This document shows positions 46,474 to 54,597 of a DNA stretch of 64,000 bases, piece after piece. The translations under genes and the position numbers were made by a program. Every line of letters begins with the position of its first letter. The stretch's first letter is position 1. Origin of the DNA: a bacterium D16-50 (GTDB lineage Bacteria > Bacillota > Clostridia > Lachnospirales > Lachnospiraceae); NCBI GenBank assembly GCA_003612485.1, contig RAZA01000010.1:62001-126000 (forward strand), read 5' to 3'. Under the pieces are notes generated by a model. The model saw nothing but the letters and a program-made list of their open reading frames with translations. It made no database searches and was not told where the DNA came from.

Positions 46474-46511
46474 AGAGCCGACAACCTGACTTACGTCAGG
46501 CCGCCGGCTCT
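46474..46511 (-). terminator. Terminator downstream of the capEFG cassette
   Basis: AGAGCCG/CGGCTCT and inner CCTGAC/GTCAGG form a two-part stem; on the minus strand CTTTTC follows. It lies downstream of the 72-residue gene and closes the minus-strand operon; it may also stop read-through from the ATPase gene. Confidence 0.75.
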
Positions 46512-46653
46512 GCTTTCGTGCCACACCTCACCGAAGCACACTGCCTTGGCTTCTCCATCCATCTTTTACCGGATATGCTCTGCCGCCCCTTAAGTTCCGT
46601 CTGTCCGCAGACGCGCTCCTTCAAAGCCTCTCTCTTTACGTTCCTCATGCCGC

Positions 46654-46872
46654 TCATTCCGGCACCAGACAAGCTTCCGGGTCATACTCGATCACTCGCC
46701 CGAACAGCTTGCCCAGAAAAATATTCATCCATCCCGCATCGTTCCGAACCATCTTCCTCAGCTCTTCCGGCGATACCTCGCTCAGCTCGGAATACTCCTC
46801 CTTCATCTCCTGCAGCACCATCGCCTTATTGGCTTCAAAATCAAAGCCGTCATCCTTCATCTGTATCCTCAT
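46654..46872 (-). CDS. 72-residue protein of unknown family, paralogue of 50637-50861
   Basis: A small acidic protein beginning MRIQMKDDGFDFEANKA and ending FGRVIEYDPEACL plus four residues. It is clearly paralogous to the 74-residue product at 50637-50861: both share MKDDGFDFEANK, the YSEL block, LGKLFGR/LDKLFGR and EYDP(E/D)AC. No family is recognised, no signal peptide or membrane segment is seen, and a helical fold is likely. GGGGGG precedes the ATG at 46872, 19 bases after the capG stop, so it is the last gene of the capE-capF-capG operon. Confidence 0.75.
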   Translation of the reverse strand: MRIQMKDDGFDFEANKAMVLQEMKEEYSELSEVSPEELRKMVRNDAGWMNIFLGKLFGRVIEYDPEACLVPE

Positions 46873-46891
46873 GACATGCCCCCCGTTTCCT

Positions 46892-48037
46892 TCAGCCTTC
46901 CTTCCTCCACACCATCTTATTCACGATTCCGGTATAGCTCTGAATAATCTTCACCACTTTGGTGCTGACATTTTCGTCCACATAGTTGGGCACATCTACG
47001 CCCAAGTCTCCCTCCTGATTCATCTTCACTGCCATATCCACAGCCTGAAGCACCTGCTGGCCAGTGATGCTTCCCAGAATGAAGTTCCCCTTGTCTATGG
47101 CCTCCGGCCGCTCTGTGGAAGTCCTGATGCATACCGCGGGGAAGGGATGTCCCTTAGAGCTGAAATAGGACGCCTCCTCCGGCAGGGTTCCGCTGTCGGA
47201 CACCACACAGAAGGCCTTCATCTGGAGATGGTTGTAATCCGAAAATCCAAAAGGCTGGAGACTCCTCACCAAAGGATGAAACTGAAATCCTCTCTGCTCA
47301 ATGAATTTCCTGCTTCTCGGGTGAGTGCTGTAGATGATGGGCATCTGATAAGTCTCCGCCATGCTGTTGACCGCCTCCATCAGAGCAAAGAAATTCTTCT
47401 CCTGATCGATGTTTTCCTCCCTATGAGCGGAAAGCAGGATATACCTTCCCTCTTCCAGTCCCAGCGTCTTCAGCACTTCGCTGGCCTCGATCTTTTCCAT
47501 ATTGGCGGAAAGCACCTCGGCCATGGGCGAGCCCGTGACATAGGTCCTCTCCTTTGCAGTCCCCTCCGCGTTCAGATATCTTCTGGCATGTTCACTGTAG
47601 CATAGATTCACATCTGCGATATGATCCACAATGCGCCGATTGGTCTCCTCCGGAAGGTTCTCGTCAAAGCAGCGGTTCCCCGCCTCCATATGAAAAATAG
47701 GAATCTTCAGCCGCTTCGCAGAGATCGCAGCAAGGGCGGAGTTGGTGTCTCCCAACACCAAAAAAGCATCGGGCCTTACCTGTGTCATCAGCTTATAGCT
47801 TTTGGCTATGATATTGCCTATGGTTTCCCCCAAATCCTCTCCCACTGCTTCCAGATAATGATCCGGCTGTCTCAGTCCCAGATCCTCAAAAAAAATCTGG
47901 TTCAAGGTATAGTCATAGTTCTGTCCCGTATGCACCAGAATCTGATCAAAATATTTGTCACACTTTTTGATTACTTCGGACAGCCTGATGATCTCAGGTC
48001 TGGTTCCGATCACGGTCATCACCTTCAGCTTGCTCAT
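46892..48037 (-). CDS. capG: UDP-N-acetylglucosamine 2-epimerase family, CapG-like
   Basis: A 381-residue WecB-type 2-epimerase: KVMTVIGTRPEIIRLSEVI at the start, VHTGQNYDYTLNQIFFEDL, LGDTNSALAAISAKRLKIP and HMEAGNRCFDENLPEETNRR are the family blocks. Behind CapE and CapF, it most likely acts as CapG, epimerising C2 of the 6-deoxy-talose intermediate to give UDP-N-acetyl-L-fucosamine, rather than making ManNAc. AAGGTGG precedes the ATG. The gap to capF is 132 bases without a gene. Confidence 0.92.
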   Translation of the reverse strand: MSKLKVMTVIGTRPEIIRLSEVIKKCDKYFDQILVHTGQNYDYTLNQIFFEDLGLRQPDHYLEAVGEDLGETIGNIIAKSYKLMTQVRPDAFLVLGDTNSALAAISAKRLKIPIFHMEAGNRCFDENLPEETNRRIVDHIADVNLCYSEHARRYLNAEGTAKERTYVTGSPMAEVLSANMEKIEASEVLKTLGLEEGRYILLSAHREENIDQEKNFFALMEAVNSMAETYQMPIIYSTHPRSRKFIEQRGFQFHPLVRSLQPFGFSDYNHLQMKAFCVVSDSGTLPEEASYFSSKGHPFPAVCIRTSTERPEAIDKGNFILGSITGQQVLQAVDMAVKMNQEGDLGVDVPNYVDENVSTKVVKIIQSYTGIVNKMVWRKEG

Positions 48038-48169
48038 TCTTCCACCTTTTCCTTATGATTGATATCGCATCCTACAAGGATGCACACGCCCCGCTCCAAA
48101 GGTGCTGCCTTTCCATAGCTTCTCAAGCGTTGTTTTTTGGGCGCTGCAGGTTCGGTTGCCCTGCGCGGA

Positions 48170-49288
48170 TCACTCCACTGCCTCGGAAACCGTATCCGGC
48201 CTTCCGGGATTGAAGCACTCATTACACCACATCAGCGTCACCAGATCCGTATCCCCCTCGTTCACGATGCTGTGGGTATATCCGGTGGGAATGTCCACCA
48301 CTTCCAGCTTCTCCCCGCTCACATGATATTCGATGATCTCACTGCTCCCATGCCTGCGGAAGCGAATCAGGGCCTTTCCGCTTACCACTACAAACTTTTC
48401 ATTCTTTGTATGGTGCCAATGATCTCCTTTTTTGATTCCCGGCTTTGATATATTGACAGATACCTGTCCCCTATCCGGGCTCTTCAAAATCTCCGTAAAG
48501 CTTCCCCGCTCATCCTCATGCATCAACAGAGGATAGGAGAATTCTCCTTCCGGAAGATAGCTCAGATAAGTGCTGTACAACTTCTTCTCAAAGCTCCCCT
48601 CCGCGGTGTCCGGCACCATCAGATTCTGCCTGCTCTCCCGGAAGCTGTACAGAAGGCTAACGATCTCTCCCAAACTGGCCTTGTGAACCATAGGTACATA
48701 GCAATATCCCTCCGGGTTCATATGAGGATGGCCCTCTAAAGCCCCCAGCAGCTCCTCCACCACGTCATCAATGTAAACCAGCTCCATGATTCTGTTCCGG
48801 TCATTCACTTGTATCGGCAGGCCATGGGCTATATTATGGCAGAAGGTGGCCACGGCGCTGTTATAGTTGGGCCTGCACCATTTGCCGAACACATTGGGGA
48901 AGCGGTAGATATATACCTGCGCCCCCGTCTCCCTCCCATAGGCGAACATCATGTCCTCTCCCGCCTTCTTGCTTCTTCCGTAAGGATTGTCCAATGTGGC
49001 CTGAATGGAGGATGCATTCATGATCGGGCAGCTATTGCCATGACGCTTCAGGCTCTCCACCAATGCGGTGGCAAAACCGAAATTGCCTTCCATGAACTCC
49101 TCCATGTGCTCAGGGCGATTCACCCCTGCCAGATTGTAAACGAAGCCGCACTGGCCGCAGTACTCCTCCAACATCTCCTCCGGCGTGTCCACATCAAACG
49201 GCAGAACCACGACTCCTTCCCGTCTCTCCAGCTCCGCCACCAGATTTTTTCCAATAAAGCCGCCTGCTCCTGTAACCAGCACCTTCAT
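48170..49288 (-). CDS. capF: CapF-like bifunctional epimerase/reductase
   Basis: A 372-residue two-domain protein. The N-terminal SDR domain begins MKVLVTGAGGFIGKNLVAEL and includes NPYGRSKKAGEDMMF. The C-terminal cupin begins near residue 250 (HEDERGSFTEILKSP) and holds the zinc ligands HWHHTKNEKF. In CapF the cupin epimerises at C3 and the SDR reduces at C4, giving UDP-N-acetyl-6-deoxy-L-talosamine. Its ATG shares one base with the capE stop (TGATG), so translation is coupled, with GGGAG as ribosome site. Confidence 0.95.
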   Translation of the reverse strand: MKVLVTGAGGFIGKNLVAELERREGVVVLPFDVDTPEEMLEEYCGQCGFVYNLAGVNRPEHMEEFMEGNFGFATALVESLKRHGNSCPIMNASSIQATLDNPYGRSKKAGEDMMFAYGRETGAQVYIYRFPNVFGKWCRPNYNSAVATFCHNIAHGLPIQVNDRNRIMELVYIDDVVEELLGALEGHPHMNPEGYCYVPMVHKASLGEIVSLLYSFRESRQNLMVPDTAEGSFEKKLYSTYLSYLPEGEFSYPLLMHEDERGSFTEILKSPDRGQVSVNISKPGIKKGDHWHHTKNEKFVVVSGKALIRFRRHGSSEIIEYHVSGEKLEVVDIPTGYTHSIVNEGDTDLVTLMWCNECFNPGRPDTVSEAVE

Positions 49289-50328
49289 CAGCGATTCTCC
49301 CATTTAGCTATCTCTTCCTGTATATAAGACAATGTCATCAATTTCTTCTTTACCTGCTCCACATCCATAAGCTCCGTGTTGTTGGAGTTGAATTCCGACA
49401 GCTCCGTCCTCTCCCGATTGCCCTGAATGAAATACTTGTCGTAATTCAGATCGCGCTTGTCCGCCGGAACACGGTAAAAATTTCCCATATCCACGGCGTG
49501 GGCGCACTCCTCGTTGGTCAGCAGAGTCTCGTACATCTTCTCGCCGTGGCGTATGCCGATCACCTTGGTCTCGTTTTCGTCATGGAACAGCTCTTTCACT
49601 GCCTGAGCCAGCACTCCAATGGTACATGCCGGCGCCTTCTGCACCATGATATCCCCGCTCTCGGCATTCTGAAATGCGTAGACCACCAGCTCTACCGCCT
49701 CTTCCAGACTCATAACGAATCTAGTCATGGACGGCTCCGTCAGGGTCAGGGGCTTGCCCTCCTTGATCTGGCTGATAAACAGCGGAACCACCGAGCCTCT
49801 GGAACAGAGCACATTGCCATATCTGGTACAGCAGATACTTGTCTCATCTGCAGGCACGGTGCGGGCCTTGGCTATGATAACCTTCTCCATCATGGCCTTG
49901 GAAGCTCCCATGGCATTGACCGGGTATGCCGCCTTGTCCGTGGACAGACAGATCACCTTCTTCACCCCTGCCTCCACGGCGCACTGCAGCACATTTTCCG
50001 TCCCCAGCACATTGGTCTTCACGGCCTCAATGGGAAAGAACTCGCAGGAGGGCACCTGCTTTAAGGCTGCCGCATGGAAAATGAGATCTACGCCGTGCAT
50101 GGCCTTACTGATACTCTGGGGATCCCGCACATCACCGATGTAGAATTTAAGCTTGCTGCTGTACTCAGGATATTCCCTCTGATAAAAATGCCGCATATCA
50201 TCCTGCTTCAGCTCATCTCTGGAAAAAATACGTATCTCAGCAATATCCGTAGTCAGAAAACGATTCAGCACGGCATTGCCGAAGGAGCCAGTGCCGCCAG
50301 TTATCAAAAGCGTCTTGTTTGTAAACAT
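49288..50328 (-). CDS. capE: UDP-N-acetylglucosamine 4,6-dehydratase/5-epimerase CapE
   Basis: A 346-residue SDR of the FlaA1/CapE type without membrane segments. ITGGTGSFGNAVLNRFL carries the NADP motif, FYIGDVRDPQSI follows, and the catalytic MGASKAMMEK replaces the usual Y-x-x-x-K, as in this subfamily. It removes water from UDP-GlcNAc and inverts C5, the first step to UDP-L-FucNAc. GGGAGGAA precedes the ATG. First gene of the three-gene cassette. A minus-strand promoter must lie in 50329-50480; the stretch is AT-rich but I cannot fix the boxes. Confidence 0.96.
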   Translation of the reverse strand: MFTNKTLLITGGTGSFGNAVLNRFLTTDIAEIRIFSRDELKQDDMRHFYQREYPEYSSKLKFYIGDVRDPQSISKAMHGVDLIFHAAALKQVPSCEFFPIEAVKTNVLGTENVLQCAVEAGVKKVICLSTDKAAYPVNAMGASKAMMEKVIIAKARTVPADETSICCTRYGNVLCSRGSVVPLFISQIKEGKPLTLTEPSMTRFVMSLEEAVELVVYAFQNAESGDIMVQKAPACTIGVLAQAVKELFHDENETKVIGIRHGEKMYETLLTNEECAHAVDMGNFYRVPADKRDLNYDKYFIQGNRERTELSEFNSNNTELMDVEQVKKKLMTLSYIQEEIAKWENR

Positions 50329-50480
50329 AGGATTCCTCCCTCTTATTAATTGATGAATCTATTTTTCCATTCATTTCGTAAAATATTTTTGTTTTCTCAT
50401 TGTAGCACATAATTGGAAAAAGATAAATAAAAAATCCATAGGTTCCTGCTCATTGCCTATAAAATAAGAAGCAACGCAAA

Positions 50481-50514
50481 AACCGGCGGTTCGGCCACAG
50501 CCAAATCGCCGGTT
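50481..50514 (-). terminator. Terminator downstream of the 74-residue gene
   Basis: On the minus strand AACCGGCGATTTGGC pairs with GCCGAACCGCCGGTT around TGTG, with a run of five T. It shares CGGCGATTTGGCT with the hairpin at 51316-51349. Confidence 0.85.
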
Positions 50515-50636
50515 CCATATATCCCTTTTCATTCCAATTCCCCTTTGATCTGCCACGATCATCATCGTTGCCTTACTTTCTGCGTTTCTGCGACAGTCTT
50601 GGCTACCACGAAAAAAACTTTCTAATATCTATCAAT

Positions 50637-50861
50637 TTATTCTTGTTCAATGCAGGCATCCGGATCATACTCCACTATACGCCCGAACAGTTTGTCAAGA
50701 AATATGTTCTCCCACTTTCTATCGTTCTGAACCATTTTCTCAAGCTCCTCAAGGGAAGCTTCTCTCAGCTCAGAATACCCTTCCTTCATCTCGGTCAGAA
50801 CTGATGATTTGTTTGCTTCAAAATCAAAGCCGTCATCCTTCATATGAATTTTCATCTTCAT
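50637..50861 (-). CDS. 74-residue protein of unknown family, paralogue of 46654-46872
   Basis: It starts MKMKIHMKDDGFDFEANKS and ends FGRIVEYDPDACIEQE. Similarity to the 72-residue protein at 46654 runs end to end. AGGAG precedes the ATG at 50861; a longer in-frame reading to 50936 is inside the leader. It has its own terminator before capE and so is a separate unit from the capEFG cassette, but it stands upstream of it on the same strand, with its paralogue downstream. Confidence 0.72.
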   Translation of the reverse strand: MKMKIHMKDDGFDFEANKSSVLTEMKEGYSELREASLEELEKMVQNDRKWENIFLDKLFGRIVEYDPDACIEQE

Positions 50862-50899
50862 GTATCTCCTACGTCCTTTCTCCAAAGTAATTTGTGTTC

Positions 50900-50959
50900 T
50901 TATTCGTACACTCTCCAATGCTTCCTCGGCAACCAAGCAGACCCTCCTCTGCCCGGCAT
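50900..50959 (-). CDS. Possible 19-residue leader peptide
   Basis: ATG at 50959 has a perfect AGGAGG eight bases upstream and encodes MPGRGGSAWLPRKHWRVYE, basic and Trp-rich, ending 38 bases before the start of the 74-residue gene. Short upstream frames with strong ribosome sites can be leader peptides. Chance cannot be excluded. Confidence 0.35.
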   Translation of the reverse strand: MPGRGGSAWLPRKHWRVYE

Positions 50960-51206
50960 GTCCAGAACCTCCTTTCTTTCCTTCTCTTAATGCCGGACGC
51001 CTATTCGGCCGGAAGAATCCATATCCTAAATCCGCAAAACACTACTCTTATCATATACTAATATGGAGAAAATGAGAATACCCAAAATCATTTTTTCTGT
51101 TTCTTTTATATTCTGCTGCTTTTATATTCTTTCTCACTGTGTTTCCATATTTCAAAATATGCACCCACAAAAGGACAAAAATTATTAAAAAAAAATAATA
51201 AAGTAC

Positions 51207-51235
51207 TTGCAATATTCCGGAAAATGTTCTATAAT
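51207..51235 (+). promoter_or_regulatory. Promoter of the surface-polysaccharide operon
   Basis: TTGCAA (51207-51212), 17 bases, TATAAT (51230-51235): a near-consensus sigmaA promoter in an AT-rich stretch, about 410 bases before the first gene at 51647. Confidence 0.85.
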
Positions 51236-51315
51236 GAAAACATGGCAGTAGACATTCTACTTATGCGACATATGCTATCGGCATTGACGCTTTTGTCAAT
51301 AAAAGGGAAATCAGA

Positions 51316-51349
51316 AATCGGCGATTTGGCTTCGGCTAAATCGCCGATT
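51316..51349 (+). terminator. Leader hairpin with UUCG loop (possible attenuator)
   Basis: AATCGGCGATTTGGC and GCTAAATCGCCGATT form 15 pairs (one G-U) around TTCG closed by C-G, an unusually stable tetraloop. The tail CTGTATCTTC is only partly T-rich. It is related in sequence to the terminator at 50481-50514. Confidence 0.55.
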
Positions 51350-51514
51350 CTGTATCTTCACACCACATTCTTCCTGCCGTATTTTCATTTATCATTTCCA
51401 ACATCCTACATATAACATCAATGATTTCTCTGCACTCCTCTCCCCCCTTACTACGAATTCCATACGAAACCCTGCCGAAATATACGAATCCCCGCCCTCC
51501 CCGGACCCTCCGGA

Positions 51515-51548
51515 GGCCCCCTGCGCCCGGCCCCGGGCGCAGGGGGCC
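51515..51548 (+). terminator. Very stable GC-rich leader hairpin (possible attenuator)
   Basis: GGCCCCCTGCGCCCGG and CCGGGCGCAGGGGGCC are perfect complements separated by two bases, followed by TTTCGGG. It lies 98 bases before the first gene of the operon. The T-run is only three bases long, so termination is possible, not certain. Confidence 0.55.
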
Positions 51549-51646
51549 TTTCGGGCGGCGAAAATTGGGAAGGCAGGAAGAGGAAGGCGCAGGGCGATCC
51601 GTTCCGTCACCCGTTCCTGCATCCATGTCAGAGGGGCGGTGATTCT

Positions 51647-52267
51647 ATGTACCGACACATAAAGCGGGGTCTGGACACTGTGCTGGCAGCGCTGGGGCTG
51701 GTGGTCCTGTCTCCGCTGCTGCTCGCTCTGGCGGCGGCAGTGAAGCTGGACTCCAGAGGGCCGGTGCTGTTCAGGCAGAAGCGCGTGGGGATCCACAAGC
51801 GGCACTTCGACATCCTGAAATTCCGCACCATGCGAACGGACACGCCCAAGGACATGCCAACCCACCTCCTTCAGGACCCGCAGGCCTGTATCACGCGGGT
51901 GGGCAGGCTCCTGCGCAAGACGAGTCTGGACGAGCTGCCCCAGCTGGTGAACATCCTGAAGGGCGACATGGCCATCGTGGGCCCCCGCCCCGCGCTGTGG
52001 AACCAGCACGACCTGATAGCGGAGAGGGATAAGTACGGCGCCAACGACGTGCTGCCTGGCCTCACGGGCTGGGCGCAGATCAACGGCCGGGACGAGCTGC
52101 CCATCGACGTAAAGGCCAGGCTGGACGGGGACTATGTGCGGCGGATGGGCCTCCGGATGGATCTCAGGTGCATCATCGGCACGGTGCTCTCCGTGGCGAG
52201 GCAGGACGGCGTGGTGGAGGGCGGCACCGGGGCCATGGCCCGGCAGGAGGACCGCAGGGACGGCTGA
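51647..52267 (+). CDS. Undecaprenyl-phosphate sugar phosphotransferase (PglC/WcaJ-type)
   Basis: A 206-residue monotopic phosphoglycosyltransferase that starts glycan assembly by moving a sugar phosphate from a UDP-sugar to undecaprenyl phosphate at the inner membrane face. After [10 protein letters not shown] comes one hydrophobic re-entrant helix (about 10-32), then [39 protein letters not shown] with the catalytic Asp-Glu pair, VGPRP and [11 protein letters not shown]. It is the minimal catalytic form without extra membrane domains. First gene of the plus-strand operon; unusually GC-rich DNA. Confidence 0.95.
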   Translation: MYRHIKRGLDTVLAALGLVVLSPLLLALAAAVKLDSRGPVLFRQKRVGIHKRHFDILKFRTMRTDTPKDMPTHLLQDPQACITRVGRLLRKTSLDELPQLVNILKGDMAIVGPRPALWNQHDLIAERDKYGANDVLPGLTGWAQINGRDELPIDVKARLDGDYVRRMGLRMDLRCIIGTVLSVARQDGVVEGGTGAMARQEDRRDG

Positions 52268-52432
52268 ACGGCCGGGGCCGCCGTATACCGGAAGGACATA
52301 TAGCACACCCGCCGGACGTTTCTGATGGGCAGCCCGCCGCCTGAGCTATAGGCTCAAAACATAGGACGGCAGTCAAGGGCACCCATGTGCATCCGGACAG
52401 CAAGGAGGACACTGGGGCATGGAGGCAGCGCA

Positions 52433-53323
52433 ATGAAGAAGATACTGATCACCGGGGCAGGCAGTTACATCGGGACCTCCTTCGGGAGATGGGCCGCGGA
52501 GAGGTGTCCCGGCATCTCCACCGAGACCCTGGACATGAGGGGCGGGGCATGGAGGCAGGCGGACTTCCGGGGGTACGACTCGGTCTTCCATGTGGCAGGC
52601 ATCGCCCATGCCGATGTGGGGAAGGCCTCCGGGGAGGAGAGGCGCCTTTACTATCAGGTCAACACGGACCTGACCATAGAGTGCGCCTCCAAGGCAAAGG
52701 CGGAGGGCGTGGGGCAGTTCATCTTCATGAGCAGCATCATCGTGTACGGCGAGAGCGCCGGGATCGGCAGGCGGAGGGTGATCACAGAGGACACCCCCCT
52801 CTCCCCGGCGAACTTCTACGGGGACAGCAAGGCGAGGGCGGAGGAAGGGCTCCGGGGGCTGCGCGGCGACGGCTTCAGGGTCGTTGTCCTCCGCCCGCCC
52901 ATGATCTACGGCCCCGGCTCGAAGGGGAACTACCCGGCCCTGTCCATGCTGGCCCGGAAGCTCCCCGTCTTCCCCGACATACGCAACGAGCGTAGCATGC
53001 TGTACGTGGGGAACCTATGCAGGTTCGTCAGCCTGATGGCCCTGAACAGCGAGGACGGGGTCTTCTTCCCCCAGAACGCGGAATACGTGGAGACCAGCCG
53101 GATGGTGCGGGCCATAGCCGGGGCCCACGGCAGGAGGGTCCTCCTCACCCGGGCCCTCAACCCGCTCCTAAAGGGGCTGGGGCAGCTGGGGGGGAAGGCC
53201 GGAGGCATGGTGGACAAGGCCTTCGGGAGCATCGTGTACGAGAAGGGCATGAGCGCATACAAGGAGGATTATCAGGAGTATGGCTTCGAGGAGTCCGTGC
53301 GGCTGACCGAGGGAGGGGCATAG
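52433..53323 (+). CDS. NAD(P)-dependent SDR epimerase/reductase (4-keto-HexNAc reductase-like)
   Basis: A 296-residue extended SDR. KKILITGAGSYIGTSF is the cofactor motif, MSSIIVYGE and FYGDSKARAEE (Y-x-x-x-K near residue 143) the catalytic region; PPMIYGPGSKGNYPALSMLA and RSMLYVGNL resemble WbpV/WreQ-type reductases that turn UDP-4-keto-6-deoxy-GlcNAc into UDP-QuiNAc. That assignment is an inference. The ATG at 52433 has GGAGG upstream; an earlier in-frame ATG at 52385 is less likely. The next gene starts one base after its stop. Confidence 0.82.
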   Translation: MKKILITGAGSYIGTSFGRWAAERCPGISTETLDMRGGAWRQADFRGYDSVFHVAGIAHADVGKASGEERRLYYQVNTDLTIECASKAKAEGVGQFIFMSSIIVYGESAGIGRRRVITEDTPLSPANFYGDSKARAEEGLRGLRGDGFRVVVLRPPMIYGPGSKGNYPALSMLARKLPVFPDIRNERSMLYVGNLCRFVSLMALNSEDGVFFPQNAEYVETSRMVRAIAGAHGRRVLLTRALNPLLKGLGQLGGKAGGMVDKAFGSIVYEKGMSAYKEDYQEYGFEESVRLTEGGA

Positions 53324-53324
53324 G

Positions 53325-54545
53325 ATGGGGCAGCACATACTGGTGGTCTCCCAGTACTTCCACCCCGAGGAGTTCCGCATCAACGATATCTGCAGGGAGT
53401 GGGTGCAGAGGGGGCACAAGGTCACGGTGTTGACGGGGATCCCCAACTACCCCCAGGGCCGTTTCTACAAGGGGTACGGCCTATTCCGGGGACGGCGGGA
53501 GGGATACTGCGGCATCGATGTGGTGAGGCTGCCCATCGTCCCCAGAGGCAGGGGGGCGGCGATGCTGGCGCTGAACTACCTATCGTTCGTGGCCGCAGGC
53601 TTCCTCTGGAAATCCTTCACCAGACTGAGGGCGGACAGGGTCTTCATCTTCGAGGTGTCCCCGCTGACCCAGGCCCTGGTGGGGGTCTGGTACGCAAGAA
53701 GGCGGGGGATGCCCTGCGCCATATACGTGCAGGACCTATGGCCGGAGAATCTGGAGGCAGCGGGGGGGATCCACAACAGGCACATCCTCGGCGCGGTGGA
53801 CAAGATGGCGGACTACATCTACAAGAACTGCAGCAGGATCCTCGCCACTTCCCCCAGCTTTGTCAGGAGGATCGAGGAGCGCCGCAGCGCATGGGAGGGC
53901 GCCAGAAGCAAGGTGGCCTACTGGCCCCAGTACGCAGAGGGCTTCTACCGGCCCGCAGAGAGGGTGCCCCTGCCCGACATGCCGGACAGCGGGCGGTTCA
54001 GGGTCGCCTTCACCGGCAACATCGGGTATGCCCAGGGGCTGGACATCCTGCCCAGAACCGCGGCCCTGCTCAGGCAGGCGGGGGTCCCGTGCGAGTTCGT
54101 GGTCATAGGGGACGGGCGGTACAAGGAGGGGCTGCTGGGGGAGATCGAAAGCCGCGGCGTCGGGGAGATGTTCCGCCTGCCGGGGCGGAAACGGCCGGAG
54201 GAGATACCCGGCTATCTGGCCTGGTGCGACGCGGCGTTCATATCCTTCGCAGAGAGCCCCCTCTTCGGCATGACGATCCCCGCGAAGCTGCAGTCCTACA
54301 TGGCCTGCGGCATGCCCATCCTGGCGGCGGCCGCCGGGGAGACCCGGCGCATCGTCCGGGAAGCACAGTGCGGGGCGTGCTGCGACGTGGGGGACGGGCA
54401 GGCGCTGGCCGGGATCATCACGGAGATGGCCCATGGGGGCCCGGAGCGGCTGTCCGACATGTCCCGGAACGCGCTGTGCTACTGCAGGGAGCACTTCGGG
54501 AAGGACGGACTGATGGCACGGATGGAAGAGATGCTGGCGGAGTGA
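53325..54545 (+). CDS. Glycosyltransferase family 4 (WbuB-like)
   Basis: A 406-residue GT-B enzyme. The N-terminal QHILVVSQYFHPEEFRINDI is typical of WbuB-type transferases, which add L-FucNAc in several O-antigens. The C-terminal half holds FTGNIGYAQGLDILP and the donor-binding E-x7-E region in FAESPLFGMTIPAKLQSYMA. A short amphipathic or membrane segment near residue 80 fits peripheral membrane attachment. Acceptor and donor are inferred from the adjacent UDP-FucNAc cassette. The DNA is markedly GC-rich with many G-runs. Confidence 0.88.
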   Translation: MGQHILVVSQYFHPEEFRINDICREWVQRGHKVTVLTGIPNYPQGRFYKGYGLFRGRREGYCGIDVVRLPIVPRGRGAAMLALNYLSFVAAGFLWKSFTRLRADRVFIFEVSPLTQALVGVWYARRRGMPCAIYVQDLWPENLEAAGGIHNRHILGAVDKMADYIYKNCSRILATSPSFVRRIEERRSAWEGARSKVAYWPQYAEGFYRPAERVPLPDMPDSGRFRVAFTGNIGYAQGLDILPRTAALLRQAGVPCEFVVIGDGRYKEGLLGEIESRGVGEMFRLPGRKRPEEIPGYLAWCDAAFISFAESPLFGMTIPAKLQSYMACGMPILAAAAGETRRIVREAQCGACCDVGDGQALAGIITEMAHGGPERLSDMSRNALCYCREHFGKDGLMARMEEMLAE

Positions 54546-54597
54546 GCCCGGCTGGCCCAAAGGCCGGTGCCCTGCCGCCACAGACTGGAGGTTAGGG

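Larger units (their letters stand above)
51236..51646 (+). other. Hairpin-rich leader of the polysaccharide operon
   Basis: About 400 transcribed bases without a credible gene. In order: AGTAGA/TCTACT with a 3-base loop (51247-51261), right at the expected transcript start; ATTGAC/GTCAAT (51283-51300); a 15-bp stem closed by TTCG (51316-51349); and a 16-bp GC-only-class stem (51515-51548). Composition switches near 51480 from AT-rich to very GC-rich. A 63-codon open frame (51224-51415) has no ribosome site. Confidence 0.7.

Noticed and set aside
48034..48222. 62-codon minus-strand frame between capF and capG
   Set aside because: It overlaps the capF 3' end in another frame and has no ribosome site or similarity; the 132-base gap looks non-coding.
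51224..51415. 63-codon frame in the polysaccharide leader
   Set aside because: The first ATG overlaps the promoter -10 region, no ribosome site is present, and the frame crosses the UUCG hairpin.
52387..54595. Long alternative plus-strand frames within the reductase and WbuB-like genes
   Set aside because: They are Gly/Arg/Ala-rich shadow frames of GC-rich genes, without motifs.
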